A stretch of 64,000 nucleotides of DNA. Source: Pelargonium tetragonum (Eukaryota > Streptophyta > Magnoliopsida > Geraniales > Geraniaceae). Both the position numbers and the translations under genes were made by a program. How positions within the stretch are numbered: position 1 is the stretch's first letter; every line of letters begins with the position of its first letter. Below the pieces are notes generated by a model. That model had not been told where the DNA came from. It searched no databases and saw only the letters and a program-made list of their open reading frames with translations. Of this stretch, positions 1 through 13,089 are shown piece by piece. Where the stretch lies: positions 62,001-126,000 of the forward strand of contig JAYMTL010000039.1 in assembly GCA_036897445.1 (NCBI GenBank), given 5' to 3'.

Positions 1-84
1 TATCTTGAGGGCTTTTCTTCAGGGCATAACAACAAGAAGACATCCTTATGATCACCACTCCCCCAGTCCCCAGTCTTAGCTACA

Positions 85-154
85 GGATTTCTAACGAAAG
101 CCAAACTTAAGCTGGAAAGCGCCGCTTTTGCCATGGGTTCAAATCCCGAGATCT
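85..154 (+). other. tRNA-like remnant (Gln/Lys-like, truncated)
   Basis: A T-loop-like word GGGTTCAAATCCC lies at 135-147. GGATTTC (85-91) can pair with GAGATCT (148-154) as an acceptor-like helix with two G-T pairs. AGCTGGAAAGCGCC (110-123) resembles a D-arm followed by the start of an anticodon arm, and CTTTTG recalls a Gln or Lys anticodon loop. The 3' side of the anticodon stem and the variable loop appear to be missing, and only three T-stem pairs fit beside the acceptor helix, so this is not a standard tRNA. It reads as a tRNA-derived fragment. Confidence 0.35.
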
Positions 155-199
155 TCTAAAAAATTTTGAAACTGAATAGAGAATCCCTCTAAACCACGC

Positions 200-220
200 G
201 TTCAAGTCGGGAGGTTATGG
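200..220 (+). other. T-loop-like word
   Basis: GCGTTCAAGTCGGG at 199-212 resembles a tRNA T-arm, but the flanking stem bases do not pair. It lies about 60 bp after the remnant at 85-154. It may be a second scrap of tRNA sequence or chance. Confidence 0.15.
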
Positions 221-239
221 CCTTTTACTTACTTTACTG

Positions 240-560
240 CACTTACTGGAAACTCAGGACTAAGCAATCCCTTATTCCCTAACTTTTGAGTTATACCTAT
301 ACCCTTTCTAATGCCCAGAGATAAACTCTTTCTTGAAAGACTAACTTATAAGCTGAAAAACAACTAACTAGACTTCTGGGCCTCAAGACTCTGAACCTCT
401 ATAGCTATATCTACGTCCTCCTTATCTTCGATACCTTTTCCTCTAAATCTTAATAGCTTTCTTAGAACCTAGACTCTCCACCTTTCTTCTCTATCCGTGG
501 TATCTTACTCTTCTGTATCTGGATACCCGTACCTTCTTTCCTCAGTTGTACTAAGACTTT
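240..560 (-). repeat. Purine-rich dispersed repeat block, inverted
   Basis: On the minus strand this block is purine-rich and built of short words such as GGTATCCAGATACAGAAG and GGGTATAGGTATAACTC. Similar words occur in blocks near 20.6, 24.8-25.1 and 62.3 kb. It has no open frame of note. The block is defined by strand asymmetry and shared words, so its edges are approximate. Confidence 0.4.
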
Positions 561-3540
561 CAAGCACTTCTTTGGTTTGTCGCCGATAAACGCATTTATA
601 GAAAAAAACTCTTATCCTATTAACATGCCCCTCCAAAAGCTTTATATATACCCCGGGCATTAAAATTCTTGTTGCGATATACTTTCTATAATATCCAGAG
701 CCCCTTACCTATCGAGGAGTTCCCCACGCGAATAAATTAGGAGCAACTATCTATAAGGGTACTCCAGTGTCTACGGAAATCAAAGCTTTTTTGTAAAGAC
801 TAAAAAAGAATAAACTATAACCTAAAATGCATAAAATCAGAGAGGTGCTTAACTCAGAGGGACCCGATTGCTTATAAGTTTATGATTCCCTCGCAAAAAA
901 CTTTAGTAATAAATAAGAATTTCCTTTTTCTCCCGCTTTAAGGCGTAAATACCGGGTTTTACAGCGATAAGTTTTGAAAGAAAGTAATTCCATGTCTAGT
1001 AGCCCCTCTAAATTCCTTTTGGATCGAGCATTTTTAAACTCAAGGATAGAAAACTCTGGGGTACTTTTACTTAGTTAAGGCCTTAAGTTGCTTTTCGTGT
1101 TTTTTTAACTCGGTAAATGTGTACCCTGAAACTCCGTACTTAAAAAAGAAACTTTTACCTGATTGGTTAGTAGCGAGCTCTCCACGCAATAATCAGAGTA
1201 TATAGAAGTATAGGAATCCCTTGTACAGGCATTGAATTAAAAAAGAGTGATATTCCTTATCTTAGATCTCTAAAACTCTTTATGTTCCTTTCCCAGAATC
1301 AAGCTCTAATGTTTACTAAAGAATTTCTAAAGATTCAATATGCTTTTCACTAGATATCTTATACGAAAAAAGTTCCCTTATTTTAGTTTTTCTAGCTACC
1401 TGAACTTTTAGTTTTTTACCCCTTATATAGAGCTAGAGCTTTCTCCCTGTTGACTAAAACTAATAAGTACACAAGGCACTCTTTTCTTTCGTTCCGAAAC
1501 TTTAAACCCTTTTAAACGAGCCTCCTTTATATATATATTTAACAAGAGCATAACTCAATTCTATTTAGAATAAAAACCATGATAAAAAAATCTTTGTTCT
1601 TTCTATTTTCTGCTTTCTTGAAAAGCAATTCTTTGATATTTATTTCATTAACAACTCTTTCCTTATAACCTTGTTCGAGAATCCCTCTTTACAATCGTAA
1701 GCCTCCCCTTAGCCAAAGCTATAAACAGCGTCATCACTAGATATTTGACTTTCAGCCATTCTGCCTGCCCTTTTTATTTACTTTCTAAGTTCTTAGGAGG
1801 GAGATAGGTACTTAATTTTAAACTACTCGAGAGCTTATGCCTTAACCAAGGGAAAGACTTTGACTCCCATATTTTTTTGTAGACTTTAGGACTCTCTTTA
1901 ATCCAAAAACTGAGGTAAGGGGATTTACTAATATGTAAAGATTTACAAGGAATAGTGCTTAGCCCGCTAAGGTATAACTTTAACGAGATTTGCTTAATGA
2001 AAAAGGGTAGGATTACAAAAAAGGGTTTTCTATTATGAGACTTAGTTTCTTCTAAATTGCAGGGTACTGGGTTAAACCACAAATGTAAAGCAAATCCATA
2101 ATATCATAAAACAATGCCGAGCTCCTAACTTAAGTAAGCTGCCCCTTTCTCTGCTAAAGTTCTCTCAAGGTTAGAGGAATCTCCAAGTCTATCCTCCTAA
2201 GACTTAAAGAGACTCGTACTAACTGCTAATAAAGATTAAATACGGATAGCGCATCCGGTATACTATAAAAGTCTCTGGGCAATATCACTTGTAAAAATGC
2301 AATAGCATTACTCTCTAGTAGTCTTTTAAATCTCTACCGATTTCCCTTGTGAAAGCTTGCAAGTTAGGCGTTTATATAGACAAGATTGATTTTGACGAGT
2401 CTCTTCCCGAAGTTATGAGGGGCCTTAATTAATAAGAGAAGTTTAAAGTTACTAGTCAGGAATAGGGCCTTTTGATGAATAGAATAGGGGTTCTGTTAAT
2501 TATAAAAAGGTTTTCTGGCGTAGAAAGTAGAAACAATCTAAGCTTTGGTTTACTCAATTGCTTGATTGCTAACAAAGAGTCACAGGTGTAGTACCCATCT
2601 TGAGTTTTTAGAAGTCGTGGGGAAGTTAATGAGTAATGGGGTTTTTGCGGATAAAAGTTTCTTATTATCTTAGTATTCTATATAGTATAAATTCTACTTT
2701 TTAGGCCTTACTCTTGACACTTCACAAGTAAATACCCTTTTGTAAATGTGTTAAAAAGAATTGGAAAACGGGCACCTACATTCTTTTGTAGCTAAACTAA
2801 AAACAGGAATCCCTATTAGTACCCTATATTAGAGTTAGAGCTATAACCTTCCTCATCTTCCTATACTGGTTTGTTTTTACCAAAAACAAATGATTTGAGC
2901 CTCACCCCTGTTAACAGAGCCCCGAAAACTCGAAATATCAATGCAAAACAGAAAAGGAATCCTCTAAAAGTTGAGTCATTTCCTGTAAAAGCCAAGGACT
3001 TTCTATATGATATAACCGATTGCCGGGAATAAAGTCTATAACTTAACAACAGGAAAACAAGATTCTTTACTTCTTTTACTTCTCTCAAGGCTTCGGATTC
3101 TTGTAACCTATAATTTGGTTTAGACTTCTGATTTAACAAATACTTGAAAGGCGCACCTCCTTAACCACCAGCTACTTACTTTTGTTTCATACCCATATTC
3201 TTCATATTTCTAACTTTCTTAAGAGCTGTAACCCTGTATTCATATATAATTAGTTAATTAGACAGGAGATAGAGCACCCTATAAGAAGCCAGCCTTTTAC
3301 TCAAACAAGTTTAGAAAACCCCCTTTAAAAAATTTTAGACTTTATCTTTATGCTGTATTATTCGCAGTAGTTGAGAGTTTCACGAGTCCCCTTGAAAATT
3401 CAAGCAAGTCCTGCTTTTAGCTTTATAAAAATAAAGTATGTTAAACTCACGGAGCAAAACCAAAAATAAGGAGATTTCTCTAATTCAATTACAACACTTA
3501 AACATTTAACACACTCTCTAAGAATTTACGAGAGCGCTCC
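561..3540. other. Gene-free stretch with GC clusters
   Basis: No gene is recognised. Short open frames on the minus strand (1774-2082 and 2861-3139) have no recognisable motif and a length expected by chance. GC clusters recur, for example GGGTACTCCAGTG at 757-769, which recurs exactly at 6800-6812. Confidence 0.5.
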
Positions 3541-3720
3541 TAAGTAGAATTAAGACTAACTTCGCAAGGATACATGGGGTACTGCTCCAAGAAACAAAAG
3601 CGGGTATAGCAAAGATAGGTCCAGGTAATGTAATTAAGAAACGTGGTGTGCTGAATACGATGGGGATTAAGAAGAAAGCTCTCAAGCATAAGTATAAGTA
3701 AGTCAACAAGCAGTTTGTAG
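3541..3720 (+). repeat. Purine-rich repeat block with 15-bp core
   Basis: This plus-strand purine-rich block holds one exact AGGTAATGTAATTAA at 3623-3637. Words such as AGCGGGTATAGCAAAGATAGG and runs of ATAAG-type sequence surround the core. Unlike the blocks at 19.6 and 20.6 kb, purine-rich sequence continues downstream of the core as well as upstream. The antisense open frame at 3518-3709 has no recognisable motif. Confidence 0.5.
3623..3637 (+). repeat. 15-bp core repeat, copy 1
   Basis: Exact AGGTAATGTAATTAA. Followed by GAAACGTGG and preceded by GATAGGTCC. Flanks differ between copies. Confidence 0.85.
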
Positions 3721-6700
3721 GATTAAAACCTATGTCTTATATCTTATATATAGTGTTACTGTTTTCTGGTTAAAGATTTTTCGGGAATAAAAAACTAAAA
3801 TAAGGATTTTCCAGTAATTATGTAGAACTGAGGGTTCTTTTCTTATCTGTATATAATAAGTCCAAGGGGAAGATAAAAGTTTCAAGTAATTCTTCTTTTT
3901 TTAGCTCCCCGTTTTTAATGGTAAGCAAGATTTCATTCTGTTTCTACTTTACTTTATTAGTTAGAGCCTTCCAAAAGTAGTGTAATAAGGTGTAGTCCTG
4001 GTTATGCTGTAGGAGCTACCAAGATAGAGAATGTTCTATCTATGAATAAGAGTAATAAAAAAATGACAGGTTATCGGTCAGAGAAAAAGCGGTGTTTTTC
4101 CAATATCTAAGGGTTCCCTTCTTGTTAGTTTAGACAGAAGTTCTAAGGGGATTCAGCCCGACCTGTATTCTCTCTTATAATGTATATAATGTAAACTTTA
4201 ACCCCCGAATTTCAAGCTAAAGGTTGCTTTAAGGAGGTGTAAGTAAGGTAGAATATAGCTCTACTAAAGAAAGTTATTAAGACTAAGGAAAACTCTTGGT
4301 GAGAAAATACCTAATCTAGAATTCTAAGTTTAAGAAAACTTGCCTAGAAGCACTAAGTATAAAATTAACCCTGCGTAAATGCCAAGGCTTTAGTGGAATT
4401 CTTCTCGAAAGAATAAAAAGTTAATATTGATAGCAGTTAACCCAAATCTTATAAATCTTATAAAACCGCTTTGGACCTAACAAAAGAACAAGAGTCTATA
4501 AGCCCCTGTGAAATTGTTAATAAAAGATTAACCTGGGGATTTTCCTTATTCCTGGGTAGAAGATCCAATCTCGAGGAAGTCTGACTTTCTATAAGGGGAT
4601 ACTGCCGAATAAGTTTTTAATAAACAAAAACTGGGATAACAATTCCAACGAGTTCGTGTCTCGTTAAAACTCAAAGCTTTCCTGCGAAATCATTTACTAA
4701 TAAAGCCTACCCCAACAATGAGAACTTCTCAGATTTACGGGGCCTGTTTACAGGTCGACAAAAGCAAGATAAGGGAGTTGCAAAAATTTAAGAAATTTTA
4801 TTCGAGTCGAGAGGCCTTCTACTGTAATTGGATCTAGCTAAGTCTTTGAAAACTTGCGATCAAGGTAAACTCAAAAATCTTCCTTATTTAAGTCTTTAAT
4901 CCCTGAGAGCAAGCTCTTTTTATATTAACTTATATTAATTAACAGTTAATACTTCTTAAAGGGCTCGACCCAGGCACATTGTATCATAGTAATTCTAAAG
5001 GTTTGCTTATACAAAGGGGCTTTCTAAAGTGTAGGGACTTACTTACAAAAATCAATATGTTCCTTAGGAGCGGGCTCTTGTTATTGTATTAGAAAATCCT
5101 TAGCTCATGAGTGAGAGCTTATTCCACATTATAATAGAACCCTAAAAATTTCTGTGCAATGGTTTGTTATTCGTCATAGTAAGCTGTTCCTAGAGAGAAG
5201 TCAAAGAGTCTAGAAAAAGTAAGGTAAAAGAAATTGCACGAGGGTCCCGCAAGAACTCATCAAGGGTTCCTAAATACTTTAATTTGTTTTAATAAGCTGC
5301 CTACAGAGAATTAGAAAATAATTGGTTATAGCTGCTTTTAACTAACTTTCAGCTTTTTGTAATAGAGCCAGGCGATCCCTAGATTTTAGTGGAAACTCGT
5401 TCTGAGAACTTAAGTAATTAGAATGTGTACAATCTTGCTTTAGTAAAAAGTATTGAATAACAGAAGACTGCTAAATCAGAAGTCAAAGTACGATCCTAAA
5501 TCCTAAAAGAGTGAATTCAAAAAGAAACCGGGTTTTCTTAAACTTAAAGTCTGTATACCCAGAGAAAGGCACAAGGGTTTTTCCTATACTGCATTGTTGT
5601 CAATTTTTGTAAAAAAGTTTCCTCATTAAGTTTATAGATTACTTATGCTTCATTTTTAAGGAATAGAGTCTAAGAAAGATACTCCCATAAAACAAAAAAT
5701 CTCTAGTACTTATGGTAATAGGGGATTCCTGAATAATGAAAGGAAATCCTTGAGTATAGCCGTAATATAAGTTCTTAAAAATTTGTAGTGTTGTTTAGAT
5801 CTAGCAATAAACTAGGATTTAAAAGGGAAATAATTCAAAGAATGTCATATATAAAATCTTTTTATCTACAATAAAGGAGTTTCCTGGAGTTAACCAAGAG
5901 GATTCCCCACAGTAAACACAAGGGCTTAATCTATTTACTTAAAATTAGAAGGAACTGCCCCAAGTTATGCTCATAGTCATAAAAACGCGGGAGCTTTTAA
6001 AGTTTAGAACCAATTAAAGACTTTTTTTAGTGAAAGGCCTTGGAATTAGGTTATCCCTTTATTAAATTAGGGACTGCTGTAGAAGCTCAGATAAGGATTT
6101 TTTAAGTTAGACCTAATTAAGGAGTTACACTTTACCAACCAAAAGGGGATTTCTAGTGGCCTTAAATCCTGGTTAACACTTATAAATTACTTAAATTAAG
6201 AAAATAAGAATAAGACTCACATAATTTTGGACGTTTTTAAAAGACACATAAATCTAGATCTAAACCCAGTTTCATTTTGAAATCCTTCAAGAGGTTTTTT
6301 CACAAGCAAAGTCAGAACTATGAGTTTCCTTAGGTCAAGCTTTTGATTCTTTGTACTTTTACCGCGGTCCAATAGAACCTACCTTAGAGCTAAACCAGCA
6401 CAGCCTTTAAACGCTGCTTTAAGCCAGGAAAGACTCCCTTAAATAAAATCTTAATAAAGGGATTTACACTTAGTCCTAGCTTGTTTAGGGAACCCTGCTT
6501 TATTCGGTACTTACTATTCTCGACAGCTCCGGTTTATATACAATCTCAGCGGCAGCAGTTCCGGGCTCAATTTATTATGCGCCAGCTATCCAGGGTTTTG
6601 CTACTAAAGAATCTTAATTAATATACTAGCTGCCTGTTGGACACAATTAGATTTTGAGTAGTAGGTTAGCCAAATCTCATACATGGATATATTTTCTATT

Positions 6701-9700
6701 TGACGAAAAGCTTATCTTGTAATGCCGACAATCAACAGGAGCCCTTTTAATTAATAGGGGTCGAATTAGTTGTCTATATAATTGGTACAGGATTTCTAGG
6801 GGTACTCCAGTGAGTAAAGAATTCCAAAGAGTATAATAATGAAAATGCTAGTAGAGTAGTAAAGTAAAATAGGACTTACGCAAATTCTTTAAAACAGAAT
6901 CTTATTATCTGCGGAACGTGTCAAACAAGGAGTAAATGCTCAATTAATACAGAGTATAAAAACTTATATATTTATATATAAAGTAGTAAACCCCTAAATA
7001 GCCTAACCCTTTTTTAGTTTCTTATCAGAGCTAGCTGGAGTAATTAGGGCCCTGTGATATAGAGCAACCAGAGTCGAAGGGCTCCTCGAACTTCCTAAAA
7101 TAGCCTTTCATTTGCAAACATAGTTACAAGTATATAGGGTTTCCTGGTTTTATAGACTATTGGAGAGCCATTCCTTCTTTTCCTGGCAGTAAATTTAACA
7201 ACAAAATTATCTTAGTCCGGGTCCCCAGTCTGATGTGTGGAAGCAGAAAGCATATATTTTTTAGGCCATGGCAAAGGATTAATTTAGGCGAAGGTTTGTC
7301 AGTTATATTTCGAATTATCTGGATTTCTTTATCTTTTTTCTTTGGGAAGTTCATGATAAAAGGGGTTTTCCAGAGCTCTTCATAATACCTTAGAGGTAAA
7401 GTTTCGCTCAGACCTAGGGAATGCTACGTTACATACAATTTAGCGCAAAGGCGGGAGCACAAATAGAAAAAGCATTTCGGAGTAAAAAAGGGAAAGATTA
7501 CAAATATCCAGAGTCTCTTCTGTCTTACTCAGGTTTTGATGAGTTTTAAAACTAAGTTTTAGCTTAGCTCTCTGGGGCTTCTTCTAAGTTGAGAGTTTAC
7601 TACTTCCCATTTTGGTTGGGGCTATTGCCTTTCCTCATTAGAGTTATCTGGTTAACAGAGGGATAAAATAACACCATATCAAAATACGAGCAACCCCTTT
7701 TGAAAAGCAGTTCGAAGCAGCGCCTGGTCCAAGGATATCTCCTTGTAAGAATTTACAGCGTATAGGGATTAAAAGCCTCTTACTATTTTGCTCCTAAACT
7801 AAATACAGAATGCTGCAGTAACCCTACCTACCCCTGCCTGCTTAAGGACCCCTGTTAAAATGACCCATAACTAGAATTAGAGCTCCTCCGCAGATATTAC
7901 TTTGACAAACTTTAATTGAAAAAGCTCCTGAAAAGTATAAAAAGCATTAGTGACAAGGAGATAATAAACTATAGATTTAGTTTTATATAAGCACCTAAAA
8001 ACTCTTTGGAGATACAGAATTGCAAGGGTTCCTACCTTTAGAGTAGAGTTCAAAGGGATCCTTTGGGTAGATAAAATTCAGGTAGGCAATCCGTATAAGG
8101 AGGGCCTACAGGGGATTCTTTTACTTTGTCATCTGTGCATTTGTAGTGAATTCCTAGGTTAGATTTTTTGAACCCTTTAATAACTACTTATCCGGATCTC
8201 TCAAACGATTAAGCGGTTTTTATCATATTTCTCTGTAACTAGACGTGTGCTGGGGTCTGCCCTTTCCTATTTCTCGTAATATATTCAGAAAAGTTTTGCT
8301 TATATTTTAGATTGTAGACTGACGTGTAGTTTTTAATTAATTGGAAGCCCCGTCTAAGAAAAGCCAGATTAACGAAAGTAGAGGGATATCCCAAAAAGGG
8401 GGTTCTACATAGCTAATAATAAAAATGCTTTTACTCATTAAGCATAGTAATTTCACAAAGTTACGAATACTTTATCCTTGTAGCGGAGCTTATCCTAGAA
8501 GCCCCCCTTAGTTACGTCTTAAAATTACAATTTTTTCTTTAACCAGTGCAATTTAAATAAGAATATCTCTCCCCTATAAGAGCCTTATTTATTACATACA
8601 GGCTAAAGGCGCACTACCGCATAACAGAGCATCTCCCGCAAGAAAAGGATACCCAACATATTCAAATTTATATCAGAGATTTCCGTATAAAATTTTCTTT
8701 AATTAAAGAGTTGGGGTTAGAAGTATATCGAACTCCTTTCGGTTGCTGCCCTATTCTTTTTTCCAGGACTGAATAGAATTTCTTAGACTTAACAAGGATA
8801 TACTAAAAGTTCTGAGGCAAAGAAGTAAAGATCAGGAGATAATTTCAGGAATTCTTGTCTTTATTTGAGCAAGATCTGGAGTGGCTTTTCTTATTCGAAA
8901 ATAAAGTAACATTAGCTAGTAATTATGATTTTATATAATATAGAGTAGCTAAAGCGGGAGCACTTTTAATTTAAAGAAAGGTTCTCGAGAAATGAAACAT
9001 TTTATTATGAAAGAAAGGAGGCAAAGTACCCGGGATGGGCACACAAAAAAAATTTTTTAATTGCGTAACAAGAGCTCCCTTACCACTTTTTCGAGTAAAC
9101 TTGTACCTAAGTGAATTTACTCTGAATCCTACTAAAACTCTTGCGATGAGAATACTTTAAAAAAGACACAAGTATAGTTTCCTTCCTTCGTTAATCCCAA
9201 GGAAATAGAACTTATTATTGTTAGTGTTCTTCGTATGCTATGCAACCAAAAGTTTATTGAGTTTAGCTAGAATTTAACTGCGCTCGAGTACTTATCTTTC
9301 TTTATTAATAACAAAAGGGTTCATACAGAGTTCCCTTACCCTATAAATTTTTTAAGGGATCTAGTTGAGTAAAGTCTAACAATCTCAGTGTTCCCCCTTC
9401 GAAATGAAGACGCGCCTAAAGTTAAGAGTTATTCTACTTTTTAGGTTAAGACATGACTCGAACATAGTTAGTATGTTTATAGTGAGACTTACAACAGAGG
9501 TTTAAAAGGACGGCTCCCGTCGCATTACTAAAGAGATGTCAAAAGTGTGTGAATTAATCCTTTAATCCTAATATAGAGTAGTTTATACCTAGGTAGCCCA
9601 GCTGACAGTGTCTGTGATTAGTTTTTAGAAATGAAAAATGAGTCGATATAGCTCCCGTCAACAAGAAGCCAAAGACACTTGCTATTCGGTGGCGTATAAG

Positions 9701-12700
9701 AAAGTCAAACCATGCCAATTTTAGTAGACGTACACTTTTAAATCTTATGGGCGCTTTCCTTTGGTATATTCTGAATGCTGTTAAAAACCTACGACCTTTT
9801 ATTTGCCCCTTAGATTACGGGTTTATGAATTATAAAGTCATTTTTTGATCAAATGTCCCCAAGAGTCTTCTAACCATTCTACATTTTTCTTTTTGAGACA
9901 AGAGACTCTGAAACAATGGACTTTTATACTAAATGTACTTTTGAGTACCCCATAAAAAAGAAAGGAAGTGTATAGATGGCCGTACTTTCTTTTTTCTTTT
10001 TTAAGTTTTGGTAAATAGCGCTTTTAAACTCGACTTAATACCTAAAGCTAGTCAAATTCATACATAAGAGATTTTTCGTGTAAAAGCCCGCAATAAAGGG
10101 CAAATACAGCTCGTTTATAGAATTCTAGAAATTAGACTAAATTTTCATATTTTATGATAGAGTTCCCCTCTTTCTTTTCACGTATAGGGCTTCTCAGATT
10201 ATTTCAAAAAGAGGGAGAAGGCTATTACAACGTCTAGGAAACTGTTCGTAATTAGTTAGAATCACTGATAGCACGAATTTTTTAGTAGGGTATCTTATAC
10301 TTTTGAAATTTCCAAAAGATAGGCGAGTCAAAGTATTACACTTCTACTATCTAGTATCTAGAGAATTAGAGCTCAAATTAAGTGTTATTAAAAAAGTTAG
10401 CATATTTAGAGAAAGATTCATTATATAGAGATAAAAACTATCTATCAGCGCTTTACTAAACGCGTGCCTCTATCTGAGGGTAGGAATTGTCATTTTTTGT
10501 GCAATGGTTAAAACCTTGACATAAGATATTTTTGCTCAAATGCCATACTTGATTAGTAGGAAGAAATTCATTTTATTTGGTTTTTCGTATTCTCATGCTT
10601 CCTACGGTGCTCCTCCTGTTTATGATTATGAGTATACTGGGATTGAAACCACTTATTTGCTCTAACCAAAGTAACTTTCCGGGCGTAAATATTTTCATCG
10701 TAAAGCTTTCCTAGCCCTAGCATTTAATCAGCTTATAGCTTAACAAAGCGTCGTACAAATTAAAGTAAGCAGTAATTTTTATTCTTATTCTAATAAGAAT
10801 TTCACCCGGGTTCCTATAGAGGGTTGCTTTACGGCGTTACATAAAGACTAAAAAAAACTTCAACAGGGATATAGAAATAACTATGAATACAGTTACTTAA
10901 ACGAGAGTCTTAAAAACGTAATTCCTAGAATGAACTGCCGAATTTAGCTATTGTAATCACTAGAGTAAGAACCACGAATCTTTTAAACAAAAGCAAAAGT
11001 TTCCACTCCAAAAAAGCTTTAGTTAAAGTCACAAGGTAGATTTAACTACAATTCCATCAAGCTATGCTGAAAATATTTCCGTAATAAAGGATCTGGTTCT
11101 GATTAGTAAGAATTTCATTGAGTAAAAAGTTAATATCAAACTACAAAGATTAATACTGTTCCTTATTTGGGAACTTCCACAAGACCCCTTGCAGAAAGAA
11201 GGGACTCAAAGTTTTGTGATATTCAGTTAATTTTCAATTTTCTTTGAACACAGGATTTTCTGCGGTGGACCACCACCTTGTCGAGTGCTTTACATATACA
11301 TATATGTTATTCTTTTTCTCATACCTTAAAGCCTCCTTCTTTCTTTAAATAAACCTTTTAGCGTACCTAGTTATAGTGGTTATTTCTTACAAAAAATTTT
11401 GAACATTAGCATCAGTTTATTTTACTGGCTTCAAAAATTCTCTTTACTTTTCTCCTTTCAAAAGTCAGATTTCCTCGACGAATACTATTTTCTGTATAAG
11501 AGAATCCTAAAAACTAGATATGCAAGAGTAAAAAAGAAAGGGTTCTATAGTATTGCTACGTTAATGACTAAACCCGAAACATTAGATTTCAGTAAAGGTT
11601 GGAAGACCCCAGGAAGTTCAGTTACCCAGAAAAAGTATAATACAAAGTATAACCCTGTGTTATAGTAGGAGCTACCTTAATTTCACTTACACCTACTTCT
11701 TATTATGCTAAGAGTTCGAAAAAATTCCATTAGAATTCGAAATGACGTTTTCTTTTCCGTTTTAGGACAAAATTTCCAATATAGCATTTTGTATAGTTTA
11801 TAATCAGAATTTTCAGAAGAGTAATTCTCCAGATAAGGTCTGGACATAGGGCATATATCACATAGGCCTGAGAGTTTCCATAGCAAAAGGTATCTTTTGA
11901 GACTTATTTATTTTATAAAGTATATAGTATGTAGGAGAGTAGCCAGATTCTTTACTGCGAGGTAATATTTATAATTAATATATAGCAGGGTAGGATTTTA
12001 AAGAGTTTTATTACGATTTTTATGATAAGCTACTTGTGAAGATAGAGTAAACATTTTATTAACGTTACGTTTAACGACTTTTGAATAGTTGTGTGTTGGT
12101 TCGAATAGAAAGGACTTCCTCAAAGCTAGTTAAGTAAAACCCAAGAGCACGCTATAATAAAAAGCGTGGAATTTTATTGTAATCTGTTCCTCATCTAACA
12201 AGCTTATAAAATCAGGGTTAATTCCAAATATATGCCGAAACCGCCTCGCCTAAAGAGGCCATATTCCCAGAAGCAGGGAACCTTTTCCTAATTAATGTAA
12301 GGATCTCCGTTGAGTAAAGCAAGAACTCTAAACTTCCTTTAATCAAAGTACAAAAATTTTGAATAGTCTTTCTTGTCATAAAAGTGACTTTTTAGAAAGA
12401 AAAACCCTTTTTTATGATTCACATAAGGATAAATACTAAGGAAGCTCTTGAGGGATCCGACTTATGTTATGATTCTTTAACTAGACTTTTACCTTATAAC
12501 AGTCTTACATAATATATTTTTCTTAGTTCAGCAGCATGCAGAGGTATAAAAGAATGGATTCTCAGCCCAGAACTTTAAATAAAGGGCGAATATTTAGAAT
12601 ACTTAAAAAACTCATTTGAAATATATAAGATTAAGACTTTTTACTGGATCCCCTTTTTGTAAGCTTCCAGTGTCAACTAGAACTTGTGTTAAGTTTAATT

Positions 12701-12900
12701 TACTATTTCTTTTATAAAAGAGAGGAATCCTAACCCTTTTTGCGGATATCTTAATTAGGTTAGGTGCGCTTCTTGGCTCACAAAGTGTATATATACGCGC
12801 ATAGGGTTACTACTATATAGAAGAAATTCTCCCTTGTTAACTAAAAAATAACCTCATTTTCATAGGCAAGGGGTTTAACCTTTTTAATAAACAAAAAGAA
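3721..12900. other. Gene-free stretch
   Basis: No gene is recognised in about 9 kb. Open frames here are 60-88 codons without motifs. GC clusters are frequent, for example 6799-6812. I looked for cox1, cox2, cob and rRNA signature words by eye and found nothing convincing. A self-complementary GGTGGACCACC lies near 11264-11274. Two weak rRNA-like words (GGGATAAC near 4633 and AAGACCCC near 11180) were judged chance. Confidence 0.5.
6799..6812 (+). repeat. GC cluster, duplicated word
   Basis: GGGGTACTCCAGTG. Its last 13 bases match 757-769 exactly. It is one of many G-run/C-run clusters in the window. Confidence 0.5.
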
Positions 12901-13011
12901 CGAAAAGGGCCTCCTTTGAATTGACATTTTAGCTAAGGATTAATCACTTCCTGCCCTAAGAAGCTGCTCATGACCTCAACAACCAAGACACTCAAATAAC
13001 GTTCCACCAAA
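12901..13011 (-). other. Sequence immediately 3' of the cox3 piece
   Basis: On the minus strand this continues T/G-rich after the last cox3 codon. In frame it reads FGGTLFECLGC, then TGA, GHEQLLRAGSD and a stop. The expected VVWLF...YWWG is not present in any of the three frames. It is either past a module border or decayed beyond recognition. Confidence 0.4.
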
Positions 13012-13089
13012 ATCCACAAAGTGCCAATACCAGGCAGCCGCCTCGAAATCAGCATGATGCTAACTCGTAAAATGACTTAAATATTGACG
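13012..13089 (-). CDS. cox3: cox3 gene fragment (cytochrome c oxidase subunit III, near C-terminus)
   Basis: Subunit III is a core membrane subunit of mitochondrial complex IV. Read on the minus strand, 26 codons give RQYLSHFTS, then TAG, then HHADFEAAAWYWHFVD. This matches the segment before the last transmembrane helix of cox3, where mitochondrial homologues read RQ-x-HFTS/K-x-HHVGFEAAAWYWHFVDVVW. The HH and FEAAAWYWHFVD core is diagnostic. Full-length cox3 is about 260-275 residues, so under a tenth is present. No start codon, upstream helices or final YWWG segment were found nearby. Oddities: TAG stands where homologues have Lys or Glu, and GCT-GAT (Ala-Asp) stands where Val-Gly is near invariant. 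C-to-U and A-to-I changes would restore GTT-GGT. Similarity ends after VD; the next in-frame residues (FGGTLFECLGC) do not fit. A GC cluster (GGGGTATCCTGTA, 13099-13111) lies just upstream. It is either one module of a fragmented, edited gene or a decayed copy. The family call is firm; the status is not. Confidence 0.88.

Noticed and set aside
4631-4664. CTGGGATAAC followed by GAGTTCGTGTC, similar to the LSU rRNA segment around GGGATAACAG...GAGTTCATATC
   Set aside because: Only two short words match, the spacing and the flanking helices do not fit, and the rest of domain V is absent.
9060-9080. CGTAACAAG as in the SSU rRNA 3' end
   Set aside because: A nine-base match only; the decoding-site sequence upstream is missing.
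10580-10660. Plus-strand frame with GAPPVYDYEYTGIE, reminiscent of cox2 GHQWYWSYEYTDYE
   Set aside because: Only the YEYT word and spacing agree; the Trp and His residues that define the motif are absent and could not be restored by simple editing.
11170-11195. AAGACCCCTTGCAG resembling the LSU rRNA word AAGACCCC/AAGACCCTATGCAG
   Set aside because: AAAGACCCC-type words occur at several other places in the window, so the match is not specific.
13021-13052. GTGCCAATACCAGGCAGCCGCC on the plus strand, at first sight like the SSU 530 loop
   Set aside because: It is the reverse complement of the cox3 EAAAWYWH codons, which explain it fully.
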